From positions 1,364,001 to 1,428,000 of the forward strand of contig NZ_CP048810.1 in NCBI RefSeq assembly GCF_013347965.1: DNA of 64,000 nucleotides, in the 5' to 3' direction. Shown here piece by piece: positions 44,884 through 54,111 of the stretch (its first letter is position 1; each line of letters opens with the position of its first letter). Under the pieces are notes generated by a model, which was not told where the DNA came from, did not search any database, and was given only the letters and a program-made list of their open reading frames with translations. The stretch is from Pseudomonas bijieensis (lineage in GTDB: Bacteria > Pseudomonadota > Gammaproteobacteria > Pseudomonadales > Pseudomonadaceae). The position numbers were made by a program, and so were the translations under genes.

Positions 44884-46565
44884 TGTTGACGCCCCACTTG
44901 ATCGCCGCGCCCATTCTGCTGCCGCTGCTGACCGCCGCGTTGATGCTGATGCTGGGCGAGAAGCACCGTCCGCTCAAGGCCCGGATCAATCTGTTTTCCA
45001 GCCTGCTGGGCCTGGGCATCGCCGCACTGTTGCTGTACTGGACCCAGGACCAGGCGCTGCCCGCGTCCATTGGCGTGTACTTGCCCGGCAATTGGCAGGC
45101 GCCGTTCGGCATCGTCCTGGTGGTCGATCGCCTGTCGGCGTTGATGCTGGTGCTGACCGGCATCATCGGCGTCAGCGCCCTGCTGTTCGCCACCGCCCGT
45201 TGGGACCGTGCCGGCGCCAGTTTCCATGCGCTGTTCCAGATCCAGTTGATGGGCCTCTACGGTGCCTTCCTGACGGCGGACCTGTTCAACCTATTCGTGT
45301 TCTTCGAGGTGCTGCTGGCGGCCTCCTACGGCCTGATGTTGCATGGCTCGGGCCGGGCGCGGGTGTCGTCGGGCCTGCATTACATATCCATCAACCTGCT
45401 GGCTTCGTCACTGTTCCTGATCGGCGCCGCGCTGATCTATGGCGTCACCGGCACGTTGAACATGGCCGACCTGGCCCTGAAGATCCCGCTGGTGCCGGAA
45501 GCCGACCGCGGCCTACTGCACGCCGGGGCAGGTATCCTCGCGGTGGCGTTCCTGGCCAAGGCCGGCATGTGGCCGCTGAACTTCTGGCTGGTGCCGGCCT
45601 ATAGCGCCGCCAGCGCACCGGTGGCGGCGCTGTTTGCGATCATGACCAAGGTCGGCGTCTACACGATCCTGCGCCTGTGGACGCTGCTGTTCTCCGGCCA
45701 GGCCGGCGCCTCGGCTTATTTCGGTGCCGACTGGCTGGTCTACGGCGGCATGGCGACCATCGTCTGCGCCGCCATCGCCATTCTGGCGGCGCAACGCCTG
45801 GAGCGCATGGCGAGCTTGAGCATCCTGGTCTCGGCCGGGATCCTGTTGTCGGCCATCGGCTTCGCCCAACCCAACCTGGTGGGTGCGGCGCTGTTTTACC
45901 TGGTGAGTTCGACCTTGGCGCTCTGCGCGCTGTTCTTGCTGGCGGAGTTGATCGAACGTTCGCGCTCGGCCAATGAATTGTCCCTGGACGACGACTTCGA
46001 CACCTTGCCGCGACCGCTGGAATCCCTGCAACCGCCCAAGGGCATCAACCTCGATGACGAGCAGAAAGCCGTGGTCGGGCAAGTGATTCCCTGGACCATG
46101 GCCTTCCTTGGCTTGAGCTTTATTTTCTGTGCACTGTTGATCATCGGCATGCCGCCGCTGTCGGGGTTCATCGGCAAGCTGAGCCTGCTGAGCGCCTTGC
46201 TCAATCCTCAAGGGCTCGGAGCCAGCGCCGAGGCGTCGGTCTCGAATCAGGCGTGGGGCTTGTTGGCGTTGCTGATCCTCTCGGGGCTGGCCTCGCTGAT
46301 TGCATTTTCACGCCTGGGCATCCAACGTTTCTGGACGCCCCAGGAACGCCCGTCACCGTTGCTGCGGCCGTTCGAATGCCTGCCGATCATCGTGCTGCTG
46401 GGCCTGGGCATCGCCCTGACCTTCAAGGCCGAACCGTTGCTGCGCTATACCCAAACCGCTGCCGATGCGCTGAACAACCCGGAACATTACGTGATGTCGG
46501 TACTCGCCACCCGCCCCGTGCCCAACCCCGAAGCCCGTGCGGCGTTGCGGGAGGTGCAGCCATGA
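44880..46565 (+). CDS. phaD: Mrp/Pha antiporter subunit D
   Basis: This 561-residue NuoM/N-like subunit is a second proton-channel protein. It has about fourteen helices and the antiporter signature LAKAGMWPLNFWLVPAYSAASAPVAALFAIMTKVG. A hydrophilic insertion with several acidic residues is at about 360-395. It lies between C and E with four-base overlaps. Confidence 0.94.
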   Translation: MMLTPHLIAAPILLPLLTAALMLMLGEKHRPLKARINLFSSLLGLGIAALLLYWTQDQALPASIGVYLPGNWQAPFGIVLVVDRLSALMLVLTGIIGVSALLFATARWDRAGASFHALFQIQLMGLYGAFLTADLFNLFVFFEVLLAASYGLMLHGSGRARVSSGLHYISINLLASSLFLIGAALIYGVTGTLNMADLALKIPLVPEADRGLLHAGAGILAVAFLAKAGMWPLNFWLVPAYSAASAPVAALFAIMTKVGVYTILRLWTLLFSGQAGASAYFGADWLVYGGMATIVCAAIAILAAQRLERMASLSILVSAGILLSAIGFAQPNLVGAALFYLVSSTLALCALFLLAELIERSRSANELSLDDDFDTLPRPLESLQPPKGINLDDEQKAVVGQVIPWTMAFLGLSFIFCALLIIGMPPLSGFIGKLSLLSALLNPQGLGASAEASVSNQAWGLLALLILSGLASLIAFSRLGIQRFWTPQERPSPLLRPFECLPIIVLLGLGIALTFKAEPLLRYTQTAADALNNPEHYVMSVLATRPVPNPEARAALREVQP

Positions 46566-47050
46566 AGCGCCTGTTCCCCGCTCCGTGGTTGTCCCTGGCG
46601 CTGTGCGTGCTGTGGCTGGTGTTGAACGTGTCCCTCAGCGCCGGCCATCTGCTGCTGGGCGCCACGCTAGGGTTTCTGGCCCCGCTGATGATGCGCCCGC
46701 TGCGACCGCGGCCCATCCGTATCCGTCGGCCGTGGGTGGTGTTGCGCTTGTTCCTGCTGGTGGGCCGCGACGTGCTGGTGTCCAACCTGGCGGTGGCCTG
46801 GGGTGTGCTGAACGCCGGGCGCCGCCCACCTCGCTCGCGCTTCATCAAAGTGCCGCTGGACCTGCGCGATGCCAACGGCCTGGCCGCACTGTCGATGATC
46901 ACCACGGTGATTCCCGGGACCGTCTGGTCGGAACTGGCCCTGGACCGCAGCATCTTGCTGATGCACGTGTTCGATCTGGCAGACGAGGCGTCATTCATCG
47001 CCCATTTCAAGGCCACCTATGAACGCCCGCTGATGGAGATCTTCGAATGA
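46562..47050 (+). CDS. phaE: Mrp/Pha antiporter subunit E
   Basis: This 162-residue subunit has two or three N-terminal helices (PWLSLALCVLWLVLNVSLSAGHLLLGATLGF) and a cytoplasmic C-terminal part with the conserved ALSMITTVIPGTVWSEL. Start is the ATG at 46562, which overlaps the end of D; the frame upstream is within D. Confidence 0.93.
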   Translation: MKRLFPAPWLSLALCVLWLVLNVSLSAGHLLLGATLGFLAPLMMRPLRPRPIRIRRPWVVLRLFLLVGRDVLVSNLAVAWGVLNAGRRPPRSRFIKVPLDLRDANGLAALSMITTVIPGTVWSELALDRSILLMHVFDLADEASFIAHFKATYERPLMEIFE

Positions 47051-47325
47051 GCCCATTGCTGTCCAATGCGATCCTGTTGAGCCTGTTCCTGTTCTCCCTG
47101 GCGATGGTGTTGACCCTGTGGCGGCTGTTCAAAGGCCCGTCGGCCCAGGATCGGGTACTGGCCCTGGACTACCTGTACATCGTGGCGATGCTGATGATGC
47201 TGGTGCTGGGCATCCGTTATGCCAGCGACACCTATTTCGAGGCGGCCCTGCTGATCGCCCTGTTCGGCTTTGTCGGCTCGTTTGCCCTGGCCAAGTTCCT
47301 GTTGCGTGGCGAGGTGATCGAATGA
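47047..47325 (+). CDS. phaF: Mrp/Pha antiporter subunit F
   Basis: This 92-residue subunit has three helices and the typical segment GPSAQDRVLALDYLYIVAMLMMLVLG. It overlaps both neighbours by four bases. Confidence 0.93.
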   Translation: MSPLLSNAILLSLFLFSLAMVLTLWRLFKGPSAQDRVLALDYLYIVAMLMMLVLGIRYASDTYFEAALLIALFGFVGSFALAKFLLRGEVIE

Positions 47326-47675
47326 CCGGCGAACTGTCGATGTGGGTGGAAATCCCGGTGGCGATCCTGCTGGTGCTCAGCAGCCTGTTCGCCCTGGTCG
47401 GGGCCATCGGCCTGGTGCGGCTCAAGGATTATTTCCAGCGTATGCACCCACCGGCCCTGGCGTCTACCCTGGGGGCCTGGTGCGTGGCGCTGGCCTCGAT
47501 CGTGTATTTTTCGGCGCTCAAGTCCGGGCCAGTACTGCATGCCTGGCTGATACCGATCCTGCTGTCCATCACTGTCCCGGTGACCACCCTGCTGCTGGCC
47601 CGGGCGGCGTTGTTCCGCAAGCGCATGGCCGGGGATGATGTGCCGGCGGAAGTGAGCAGCCGCCGAAACGACTGA
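47322..47675 (+). CDS. phaG: Mrp/Pha antiporter subunit G
   Basis: This 117-residue last subunit has three helices and the MrpG motif GAIGLVRLKDYFQRMHPPALASTLG. The ATG at 47322 overlaps the end of F. A long inverted repeat follows the stop codon and may act in transcript ending or stability. Confidence 0.93.
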   Translation: MTGELSMWVEIPVAILLVLSSLFALVGAIGLVRLKDYFQRMHPPALASTLGAWCVALASIVYFSALKSGPVLHAWLIPILLSITVPVTTLLLARAALFRKRMAGDDVPAEVSSRRND

Positions 47676-47696
47676 CAATCTCGAGCCGAACACTAT

Positions 47697-47827
47697 TGTG
47701 GCGAGGGGATTTATCCCCGTTGGGCTGCGCAGCAGCCCCAAAAGGCAGAGCACAACAAGTCAGACACACTGAGGTGAAGCTCTTAGGGCTGCTGCGCAGC
47801 CCAACGGGGATAAATCCCCTCGCCACA
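47697..47827. repeat. 42-base inverted repeat, GGGGATTTATCCCC family
   Basis: TGTGGCGAGGGGATTTATCC and its continuation through GGGCTGCGCAGCAGCCC at 47697-47739 pair almost perfectly with 47786-47827. Each arm has two internal palindromes (GGGGATTTATCCCC and GGGCTGCGCAGCAGCCC). It is a relative of the repeats at 23821 and 41272 and separates two convergent genes. Confidence 0.92.
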
Positions 47828-47848
47828 GTTGCATTCGCCGTTAGAGAC

Positions 47849-48286
47849 TCAGGCCCAGGCCACCGCCAGCAACCCAGCCCCGAGCACCACGCACAAGGGC
47901 GAATAGACCCAGGTGTCGAGCTTGGCGAACGTCGAGCCCTTGACCTCCTTGAAGAAGCCCACCAGCTCCGACTCGCCAATGGCCCGGGCGAACATCAGCA
48001 AAGCGATCGCGCTGATCAGCCACTGCAATGCCCGATGGGTGACCGGCTGCGCCAGCAGGCCGACTCGTAGGCACACCAGCAGCGCAATCAGCAGCAGCGC
48101 CAGAGCCACCAACAAGGTCAGCCAGCCCGAGGGGTCGAACGCCGGTCGCAACGCCCCCCCTTGCTTCACCGGCACCTGAGGCACCACCGCCAGGGCCGCC
48201 CATCGCCCCCCCAGGGCCCAATACAAATGAATCAAGCTGATGGTCGCAAACACTGCGACCAGCGACCGAGCCAATAAAAGCGTCAT
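47849..48286 (-). CDS. DUF3995 membrane protein
   Basis: This 145-residue protein has four hydrophobic helices and the DUF3995 pattern IHLYWALGGRWA near the start, with VKGSTFAKLDTWVYSPLCVVLG near the end. The function of the family is unknown. I chose the ATG at 48286 with AGGAGG seven bases upstream; the frame is open to 48319. Confidence 0.82.
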   Translation of the reverse strand: MTLLLARSLVAVFATISLIHLYWALGGRWAALAVVPQVPVKQGGALRPAFDPSGWLTLLVALALLLIALLVCLRVGLLAQPVTHRALQWLISAIALLMFARAIGESELVGFFKEVKGSTFAKLDTWVYSPLCVVLGAGLLAVAWA

Positions 48287-48425
48287 TCGCCAGCCTCCTG
48301 AAAAAGGTTGAACAATCATCCTAGCTCGAATTTGGCATTTCGCTGGACGGGCGCAGGTTGCCAGTTTCCAGTGAATGACTCATTGCCCAGGATCAAGAGT
48401 TCAACCCGCTGGCACGCAAGCGGTC

Positions 48426-49436
48426 CTACAGGGCTGCGGACACCTTGTCTGCCACCTCCTTGGGCAGCCAGGCCTGCCAGACCTGTGGATGGGCCTTGAG
48501 GAACGCTTCGGCCGCTTCACGGGGTGGCGTGCGCTTCTCGCTCATGTCGGCCAGGGCCTTGTTCAACGGTTCGATGGGCAAGTCAACCTTGCTGAAGAAC
48601 TCGGCAATGTCCGGGTATTGCTTCTGGAACGGCGCGGAAACGCCAATCGACAGTTTCGAGGCCAGTGAGCGGGTCGGCTTCGGGTTGGGGTTATCGGCGT
48701 CGGTCAGGGTTTTCCAGGCCTCGGCATCGAACGGCGGCTCTTGCAACTGCACCAGCTTGAAGCGCCCGAGCAGTGGCGTGGGCGACCAGTAATAAAACAG
48801 GATCGGCTTGCCCCGGCGGATCGTCGAGCTGATTTCCGCATCCAGCGCCGCCCCCGAACCGCTGCGAAAATTCACATAGCTGTCAGACAGGCCATAGGCC
48901 TTGAGCTTCTGTTTGTTGACCACCTCGGATGTCCAGCCGATGGGGCTGTTAAGGAAGCGGCCCTTGTCGGGGCTCTCCGGGTCCTTGAACACATGTTTAT
49001 AGCGCACCAGGTCTTCGACGCTGCGCAAATCCGGCGCCAGGGGCTTGATGCCCTTGGCCGGGTCGCCCTTGATGACGTACTCGGGCACCCACCAGCCTTC
49101 CGTCGCGCCCTTGACCGTATCGCCCAGGGCGATCACCTTGCCTTCGGCCTCGGCCTTGACCCACACCGGACTACGCCCAGCCCACTCTTCACCGATCACC
49201 TGAATGTCGTTATTGGCCAGGGCGGTTTCCAGGGTAATGGTGGTGCCGGGCAGTGTATCGGTCTGCAATCCATAGCCCTTTTCGACGATGACTCGCAGGA
49301 TATCGGTGATCAGACTGCCGCTTTCCCAGTTCAGATCGGCGAAGTGGATCGGCGCTGAAGCGGCCGACGCCGGAAGTGGCGAAACCAACACAGCGAAGGT
49401 GGCCCAGGCAGCCAGCCACTGTCGAACTCGTTTCAT
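48426..49436 (-). CDS. Glycine betaine/proline-type ABC substrate-binding protein (ProX/OpuAC family)
   Basis: This 336-residue periplasmic protein has a signal peptide (KRVRQWLAAWATFAVLVSPLPASA, cut near residue 25; start at the ATG 49436 with GAGGTG upstream). The mature part is the OpuAC fold: IHFADLNWESGSLITDILRVIVEKGYG, IGEEWAGRSPVW, GWWVPEYVIKGD and ILFYYWSPTPLL are typical. It binds quaternary amines such as glycine betaine or choline. No permease or ATPase is adjacent, so it must work with a transporter elsewhere. Confidence 0.88.
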   Translation of the reverse strand: MKRVRQWLAAWATFAVLVSPLPASAASAPIHFADLNWESGSLITDILRVIVEKGYGLQTDTLPGTTITLETALANNDIQVIGEEWAGRSPVWVKAEAEGKVIALGDTVKGATEGWWVPEYVIKGDPAKGIKPLAPDLRSVEDLVRYKHVFKDPESPDKGRFLNSPIGWTSEVVNKQKLKAYGLSDSYVNFRSGSGAALDAEISSTIRRGKPILFYYWSPTPLLGRFKLVQLQEPPFDAEAWKTLTDADNPNPKPTRSLASKLSIGVSAPFQKQYPDIAEFFSKVDLPIEPLNKALADMSEKRTPPREAAEAFLKAHPQVWQAWLPKEVADKVSAAL

Positions 49437-49622
49437 GCTTTGCACCTCATGCAGATACAGCAATAGCTGAACGGCCCTGCGTAACCAAACGCAAGCCCTG
49501 AATAGTTCAGTCAATTGACTGTAGCCGAGGTTCCAGCGAGATCTTGCGAAAACTGCCAGCGGTTTGGGCGCAAAGCCCTTGCCAGCCCGATGCCTACACG
49601 CTTTTCACCGGCCCTGAAATGG

Positions 49623-50093
49623 TCACTCGCTGGCCTTGAAAGTCACCAGTTCGCCCTTGCGCCACTTCGCCGCCTTGGCGGTGACCGCTTTCAGGGTCTT
49701 GGTCAAGCCTTCCTGCAACTGTTCGTTTGCCGCAAACACGGTCACCACGCTGTGGCCTTCCTTGAACAGGATGGCATGACCAGCGGGGGTCGTGACGAAG
49801 GCGTAATCGCCAAGGCCATAGACCGTCAGCTTGATTTCGCGAAAGCGGATTTCAAACTTGCCGCCTTCGCGGCTGGGCAATACCGCTGCGCGAAAATGAT
49901 CACCGACCTTGAGCTCGAGCCTGGGCTTGTCATCGACCACCAACGCCGACTCGGTGTCGATTTCGGCGACATAAATACCTTCGGCGTTCTGCTCGGTGAT
50001 GTAGACGAAACGTGACTGGAATTGTTTGACCAGTTTTGCCCGCAGGTCACCAAGTACGAATAACGCATGCATGTCGAGATTACTTACTGCCAA
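49623..50093 (-). CDS. Conserved hypothetical soluble protein
   Basis: I do not recognise a named domain in this 156-residue protein. It is beta-rich (FVYITEQNAEGIYVAEIDTES, FEIRFREIKLTVYGLGDYAFVTTP) with a basic C-terminal helix (LTKTLKAVTAKAAKWRKGEL), and no signal peptide or membrane segment. The frame can start at TTG 50093, which has GGGGA six bases upstream, or at ATG 50072 with a poorer site. It is transcribed alone. Confidence 0.62.
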   Translation of the reverse strand: MAVSNLDMHALFVLGDLRAKLVKQFQSRFVYITEQNAEGIYVAEIDTESALVVDDKPRLELKVGDHFRAAVLPSREGGKFEIRFREIKLTVYGLGDYAFVTTPAGHAILFKEGHSVVTVFAANEQLQEGLTKTLKAVTAKAAKWRKGELVTFKASE

Positions 50094-50499
50094 GGAAACA
50101 TCCCCATTTTTGAAAAAGGCCCGCCCTGCACAAAGGACGGACCACGAGAACCCGTACCGACTGTATTGTCGTAATGGACCTGTAACTGAAATTCGAATTG
50201 AACGGCGCGCCCTGTCCCGGGCCGAGAGCAGACTAAAGGTTGCCGCTCTCGCCGTCTTTCCCGGGGGGTCGCCAGAGGCTGAAGGAAAAAGCCACTCTGA
50301 GCATCGGAAAAGATGGGACTACTAACTTTAGGGAAATTTCTCACTTAAAAAAGCATTTTTCTGACATCGAGCCCAAAAAAAATTGCTTTAGATAGGCGCA
50401 ACCGTCCACACGACACTGCCGATTCTAGAGCAGCCGAAGGCGTGGAGACTACTCGAAGTACTCGACAATTCGTCGGTAAACCATAGAAAAGGAATTCGC
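50094..50499. other. 406-base gap between divergent genes
   Basis: I find no supported gene here. It is AT-rich in its last third, as expected for promoters of the two divergent genes. The segment GAGAGCAGACTAAAGGTTGC and CGCTCTC give a weak pairing only; I do not call it a structure. Confidence 0.5.
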
Positions 50500-50736
50500 A
50501 TGGCCGCTTTCACACCCCTGCCCCACACCGTATCCCCTTGCATCGTGGACACAGATGACACCTTTGACGCGGCCGACGGCCCGTCCATTTCGTTGATTCA
50601 ACCGCGTTATCGGGTCGTTCTGGCCGGCAAGTGCTTTTTTCACATAGAAGAAACATCGACTGGACTTGTAAGAGGATTCCGAACTGACCATAACGAGGCC
50701 TGCCACCTGGCCAGGCGTCTAGAAGGCAGCGCCTGA
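50500..50736 (+). CDS. Small conserved-type hypothetical protein
   Basis: This 78-residue protein has a good ribosome site (AAGGAA eight bases upstream). It is polar with one beta-strand region (RYRVVLAGKCFFHIEE) and no signal peptide. Function unknown. Codon use matches the neighbours, which supports a real gene. Confidence 0.6.
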   Translation: MAAFTPLPHTVSPCIVDTDDTFDAADGPSISLIQPRYRVVLAGKCFFHIEETSTGLVRGFRTDHNEACHLARRLEGSA

Positions 50737-50868
50737 GCTCATAATGTGCCCGTCCATGACTTAACTCAGCCACCGACGGGCAACTGCTGCCATACTGCTC
50801 GCCCAGCGAAGAGCGTCGTTCATCGGCGATCGCGCATCCATGATATGAGCTTGAGGAGAAGGCGCGAC

Positions 50869-51099
50869 GTGACGGAATTTGATATCGGCGAATTTTTTAT
50901 CCGGGGCGAAGCCAGAGAAGTCGAAGGCGAGTTCCAGGCCGTCATCCTGATGCGCGCCAAGCCACCCTTGACCACCGTCAGTTGCCACCAGGTGGAGAAG
51001 GATCGCTGGTTCAAGACCGCGGAGATCGCTGCCGAGGCGGCCAGGGAAGCGGCCAAGGCGTTGAAGGCCGCAGTGGATGAAGGGGCCTTGAAAGCCTGA
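50869..51099 (+). CDS. Small hypothetical protein with an alanine-rich C-terminal helix
   Basis: This 76-residue protein begins at a GTG with AGGAGAAGG just upstream (an ATG at 50845 would add eight basic residues but covers that site). It has a beta-type first half (DIGEFFIRGEAREVEGEFQA) and a second half that is a clear amphipathic helix (EIAAEAAREAAKALKAAVDEG). Function unknown. Confidence 0.6.
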   Translation: MTEFDIGEFFIRGEAREVEGEFQAVILMRAKPPLTTVSCHQVEKDRWFKTAEIAAEAAREAAKALKAAVDEGALKA

Positions 51100-51186
51100 A
51101 CGTGATCGAACTCCTGGCGAGCGCTTGCCTCAGATAAAGGGAAGCAGTCGGGGCGCCATGACGGCGCCCGCCCAAAGGAGCCCCCC

Positions 51187-51423
51187 ATGGAACAACCATC
51201 CTACGAACTCAATACCCTATTCGCCCAACTCGGCCTGCCCTCGGACGACAAAGCCATCGACGACTTCATCATGGCGCACCCGCTGGCACCGGAGATCAAG
51301 CTGGTGGAAGCCGATTTCTGGTCGGACCAGCAGAAAGACCTGCTTCAGGAATGGCTGCTCGCCGACGGCGAAGAAGCTTTGTTGGTAGACGAACTGAATG
51401 TGCGCCTGCACGACGGTAAGTAG
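51187..51423 (+). CDS. DUF2789 protein
   Basis: This 78-residue acidic protein matches the DUF2789 family in length and in its segments ELNTLFAQLGLPSDD, FIMAHPLAPEIKLVEADFWSDQQ and LLQEWLLADGEEALLVDELN. AAAGGAG lies nine bases upstream of the start. The family function is unknown. Confidence 0.82.
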   Translation: MEQPSYELNTLFAQLGLPSDDKAIDDFIMAHPLAPEIKLVEADFWSDQQKDLLQEWLLADGEEALLVDELNVRLHDGK

Positions 51424-51460
51424 CGCCAAGAACCATGAGTCCCCTGTGGCTAGGGGATTG

Positions 51461-51547
51461 GTGGGAGCAAGGCTTGCGCGCGATACAGGCGCATCGATCC
51501 CTCATGTGACCGCGTCGCCTTCATCGCGGGCAAGCCTTGCTCCCACA
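51461..51547. repeat. REP doublet, GCAAGGCTTGC subtype
   Basis: Inverted copies at 51461-51484 and 51523-51547 with the core GTGGGAGCAAGGCTTGC. They lie between convergent genes. Confidence 0.85.
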
Positions 51548-51595
51548 GATATTTCCTCGCCACAAAGCGCCGTTGCCAATCAGTGGCGTTGAGGC

Positions 51596-53200
51596 CTAGC
51601 GCGGTTTCTCGGGTTTGTAGCCCAAGCGCAAGCCACCCCAATGCCGCCCCTTGAGCATGATCGGTACGGAAAGGTCGTGCATCAACTCACCCGTGTCGCG
51701 GGTATAGGTCTGGAGCAGCACCGGCTGTTGGTGGCTACCGCAGCGGATCCCGGTGCGATCGGAAAATTTGCGCTTGGTGCGGTTGTTCAGCGTGTCCACC
51801 TGCGGGTCGCCGGTCAGCGGCTGGCTGAAGACCTTGTTGTGAGTCGGCACATAACCCTGCTGGGTGCAGGCAATCGCAAACACCAGGCCTTCGTGGCGGG
51901 CAAGCAATGGCTCCTGGATCGCCGGCAGCACCTGGTCGGTGTAACGGTCGAAACGGGTCTGGAATTTGGCGGGTTGGGTATTGGGAATCGGCTGGTAGTT
52001 ACGGTCGAACAGATCCTCCAGGCTGACACGGCCCTGATCGATATCGGCCTCGAACTGCGCGGCAATCTGACTCGCGCCTTCCCGTGCCAGGTCGTAGACC
52101 CGTTGGTGATAATCGTCGAGGCCCACCTCGGCCAAACGTTCACTGATGGTTTCGGCCTGACCTTCCATTTGCACCGCCGCATCGGCCAGGCGCTGGGTCT
52201 GCTGGTCGCTGACGGACAGGTCGCTGCGCATCTGCTCGATAGAGTGGAACAGGCTGTCGAGCTGTTCGCGATTGGTGTCGGTGCCTTGGGCAATGGCACT
52301 GACCTGGGTTTCGACGCCTTCTGCAAGCCGGGCGATGTTTTCCAGATGCTGGCCGGTGTGCTCGACCTGCTGCACGCCGCTGTCCAGGTCAGCGGCCAAT
52401 TGCCGGATCTGCTCCACCACCTGGGCGGTGCGTTGCTGGATATCCGCCACCATCACCCCGACTTCACCGGTCGCCGCAGCCGTACGCCCGGCCAGACCAC
52501 GGACCTCATCGGCCACGACCGCAAAACCACGGCCATGCTCACCGGCCCGTGCCGCCTCGATGGCCGCGTTCAGCGCCAGCAGGTTGGTCTGGCTGGCGAT
52601 CGATTGGATCACCAGGCTGACCCGCTGGATTTCATCGCTGCGTACGCTCAAGGCTTCGATCAACTCACGGCTGTCGTTTGCCCGTTGGCTGAGCTGGTGC
52701 ATGCGGCTGATGGATTCCACCAGCTCGCCGCGCCCGGCCACGCTACTGCGATGGGCTTCACTGGCGGCGCCCAGGGCTTGCTGGCTGAGTTGCGAGGTGG
52801 CTTGTTCGGTGGCGATCATCGATTCGGCGTTGCTGACGATCTGCGCCGCCGCGTCGAGTTGGGACTGAACCCTGCCGGCCAGTTGCTTGACCGAATAGGC
52901 GACACCGGCCGCTGATAGCGCGTTATGACTGGTGGTGTAGGACAGGTCGCGGGTCAATTCGGCCAGGCTGTCGGTCGTGGGAGCAGGCGCAGTGGCCAGG
53001 CGCGAACGCAGGCGCGGCAACCAGACGATGAGCATGACCAGCGGCAAGCCCAGGTACAGCGACCAGCCGCCCAGGGCCATGCCACACAGCAGCAATGCCA
53101 GGGCGAGACTCTGCAAGGTCGGCGTCAGCCAGCGCGCCGTGCTTTTTGTCTCAGGTACCGAGGCCGGCACCGCACCCGCCAGCGTTCCGTCTGTCGCCAT
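51596..53200 (-). CDS. Methyl-accepting chemotaxis protein with a C-terminal cytoplasmic sensor-like domain
   Basis: This 534-residue receptor has two closely spaced membrane helices near the N-terminus ([20 protein letters not shown] and [12 protein letters not shown]) with almost no periplasmic loop and no HAMP domain. The coiled-coil signalling domain follows, with the invariant hairpin tip [19 protein letters not shown] and [15 protein letters not shown] further 150-170 residues come after the signalling domain (from [18 protein letters not shown], with [11 protein letters not shown]), likely a ligand-binding domain in the cytoplasm. I chose the ATG at 53200. Its ligand is unknown. Confidence 0.88.
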   Translation of the reverse strand: MATDGTLAGAVPASVPETKSTARWLTPTLQSLALALLLCGMALGGWSLYLGLPLVMLIVWLPRLRSRLATAPAPTTDSLAELTRDLSYTTSHNALSAAGVAYSVKQLAGRVQSQLDAAAQIVSNAESMIATEQATSQLSQQALGAASEAHRSSVAGRGELVESISRMHQLSQRANDSRELIEALSVRSDEIQRVSLVIQSIASQTNLLALNAAIEAARAGEHGRGFAVVADEVRGLAGRTAAATGEVGVMVADIQQRTAQVVEQIRQLAADLDSGVQQVEHTGQHLENIARLAEGVETQVSAIAQGTDTNREQLDSLFHSIEQMRSDLSVSDQQTQRLADAAVQMEGQAETISERLAEVGLDDYHQRVYDLAREGASQIAAQFEADIDQGRVSLEDLFDRNYQPIPNTQPAKFQTRFDRYTDQVLPAIQEPLLARHEGLVFAIACTQQGYVPTHNKVFSQPLTGDPQVDTLNNRTKRKFSDRTGIRCGSHQQPVLLQTYTRDTGELMHDLSVPIMLKGRHWGGLRLGYKPEKPR

Positions 53201-53325
53201 GTTCGTCACCCACACTCTCGTTGTTATGACTGCATTAAACGCCACTACAGAGCCATTATCCATGGTCCATTAGTCGTGTTCTTGCAGCAGATCAACGGGA
53301 GTAGACGAACGAGCACGGGCGAAAG

Positions 53326-53366
53326 CAAAAGATCGCGGCCTTCGTCAAAAGGTCGCGATCTTTTTG
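53326..53366 (-). terminator. Terminator of the DksA-like gene
   Basis: AAAGATCGCG pairs with CGCGATCTTT and T tracts flank both sides, so it can work in both directions. It begins 14 bases after the stop codon of the DksA-like gene on the minus strand. Confidence 0.8.
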
Positions 53367-53379
53367 CGCAAAACGCGAA

Positions 53380-53784
53380 TCAGGCCTGACGCTGGTGCTT
53401 GTCGATCTGTTCGTGACGTTCCTGGGCTTCGATGCAGTACTTGGTGGTCGGGCTGATCAGCAGGCGCTTGAGGCCGATCGGCTCGCCGCTGTCGTCGCAC
53501 CAGCCGAAGCTGTCGTCGTTGATGCGGTCCAGGGCCTGCTCCAGTTGAGGCAGCATGCGCTGGTCGCGATCGATGGCGTTGACCAGCCAGGTACGCTCTT
53601 CTTCTACGGAAGCAGCGTCCGCCGGGTCGGCCGGGGTGTCCAGGCTCTCAATGGCGATTCGGTTCTGTTCGATGCGCTCGTGGGTTTCGACCTTCATGTT
53701 CTGCAACAGCTTGGTGAAGAAAGCCAGCTGCTCGGCATTCATGTAGTCATCCGCCGGCATGGCCAGCAACTTTTCCTTTGTCAT
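53380..53784 (-). CDS. DksA2-like transcription factor with an incomplete zinc finger
   Basis: DksA proteins enter the RNA polymerase secondary channel and tune transcription with ppGpp. This 134-residue protein has the coiled-coil with acidic tip region (TPADPADAASVEEERTW) and the C-terminal finger, but the pattern is C-x2-S-x17-C-x2-A (WCDDSG then YCIEA), not four cysteines. P. aeruginosa DksA2, a zinc-independent paralogue of the same length, also keeps only two cysteines. I infer a DksA2-type role. The ATG at 53784 has GAGA upstream. No zinc-uptake genes are adjacent. Confidence 0.8.
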   Translation of the reverse strand: MTKEKLLAMPADDYMNAEQLAFFTKLLQNMKVETHERIEQNRIAIESLDTPADPADAASVEEERTWLVNAIDRDQRMLPQLEQALDRINDDSFGWCDDSGEPIGLKRLLISPTTKYCIEAQERHEQIDKHQRQA

Positions 53785-54066
53785 TGATTTCTCTATAAAA
53801 AAACGTGCATTAAGGCGAATTATGGAGCGTCCCGCAGCGCAGCTGCCACGCTCATCGGGAAGGCGCCGTCTATTCCAAGCGCCACCCGGCACTCAATTTA
53901 CGAGGGGCGGCAGTCTAAGGCCGAGTCGAGGCCTCAGCAACTGAAAACATAGGGAAAATGTCCGACAACCCCTTCAAATGTTCTCTGACAGGCTTTTGGC
54001 AGTCATCGGAGTGCGTTTATAACAAGAAATTCGGTGCAATAGCTGTATTAAGAAGACAAATGGCAA

Positions 54067-54089
54067 CGCCACGCGGGTCAGGCGTGGCG
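54067..54089 (-). terminator. Hairpin after the inositol transporter operon
   Basis: CGCCACGC pairs with GCGTGGCG with a seven-base loop, 23 bases after the permease stop codon. The following T run is weak, so it may be only a transcript-end stabiliser. Confidence 0.55.
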
Positions 54090-54111
54090 CTTTGTCGCAA
54101 CCTTCGAGGAA

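Noticed and set aside
49623..50093. A plasmid replication or partition protein.
   Set aside because: No motif of such proteins is visible and there are no other plasmid genes nearby; I leave it as hypothetical.
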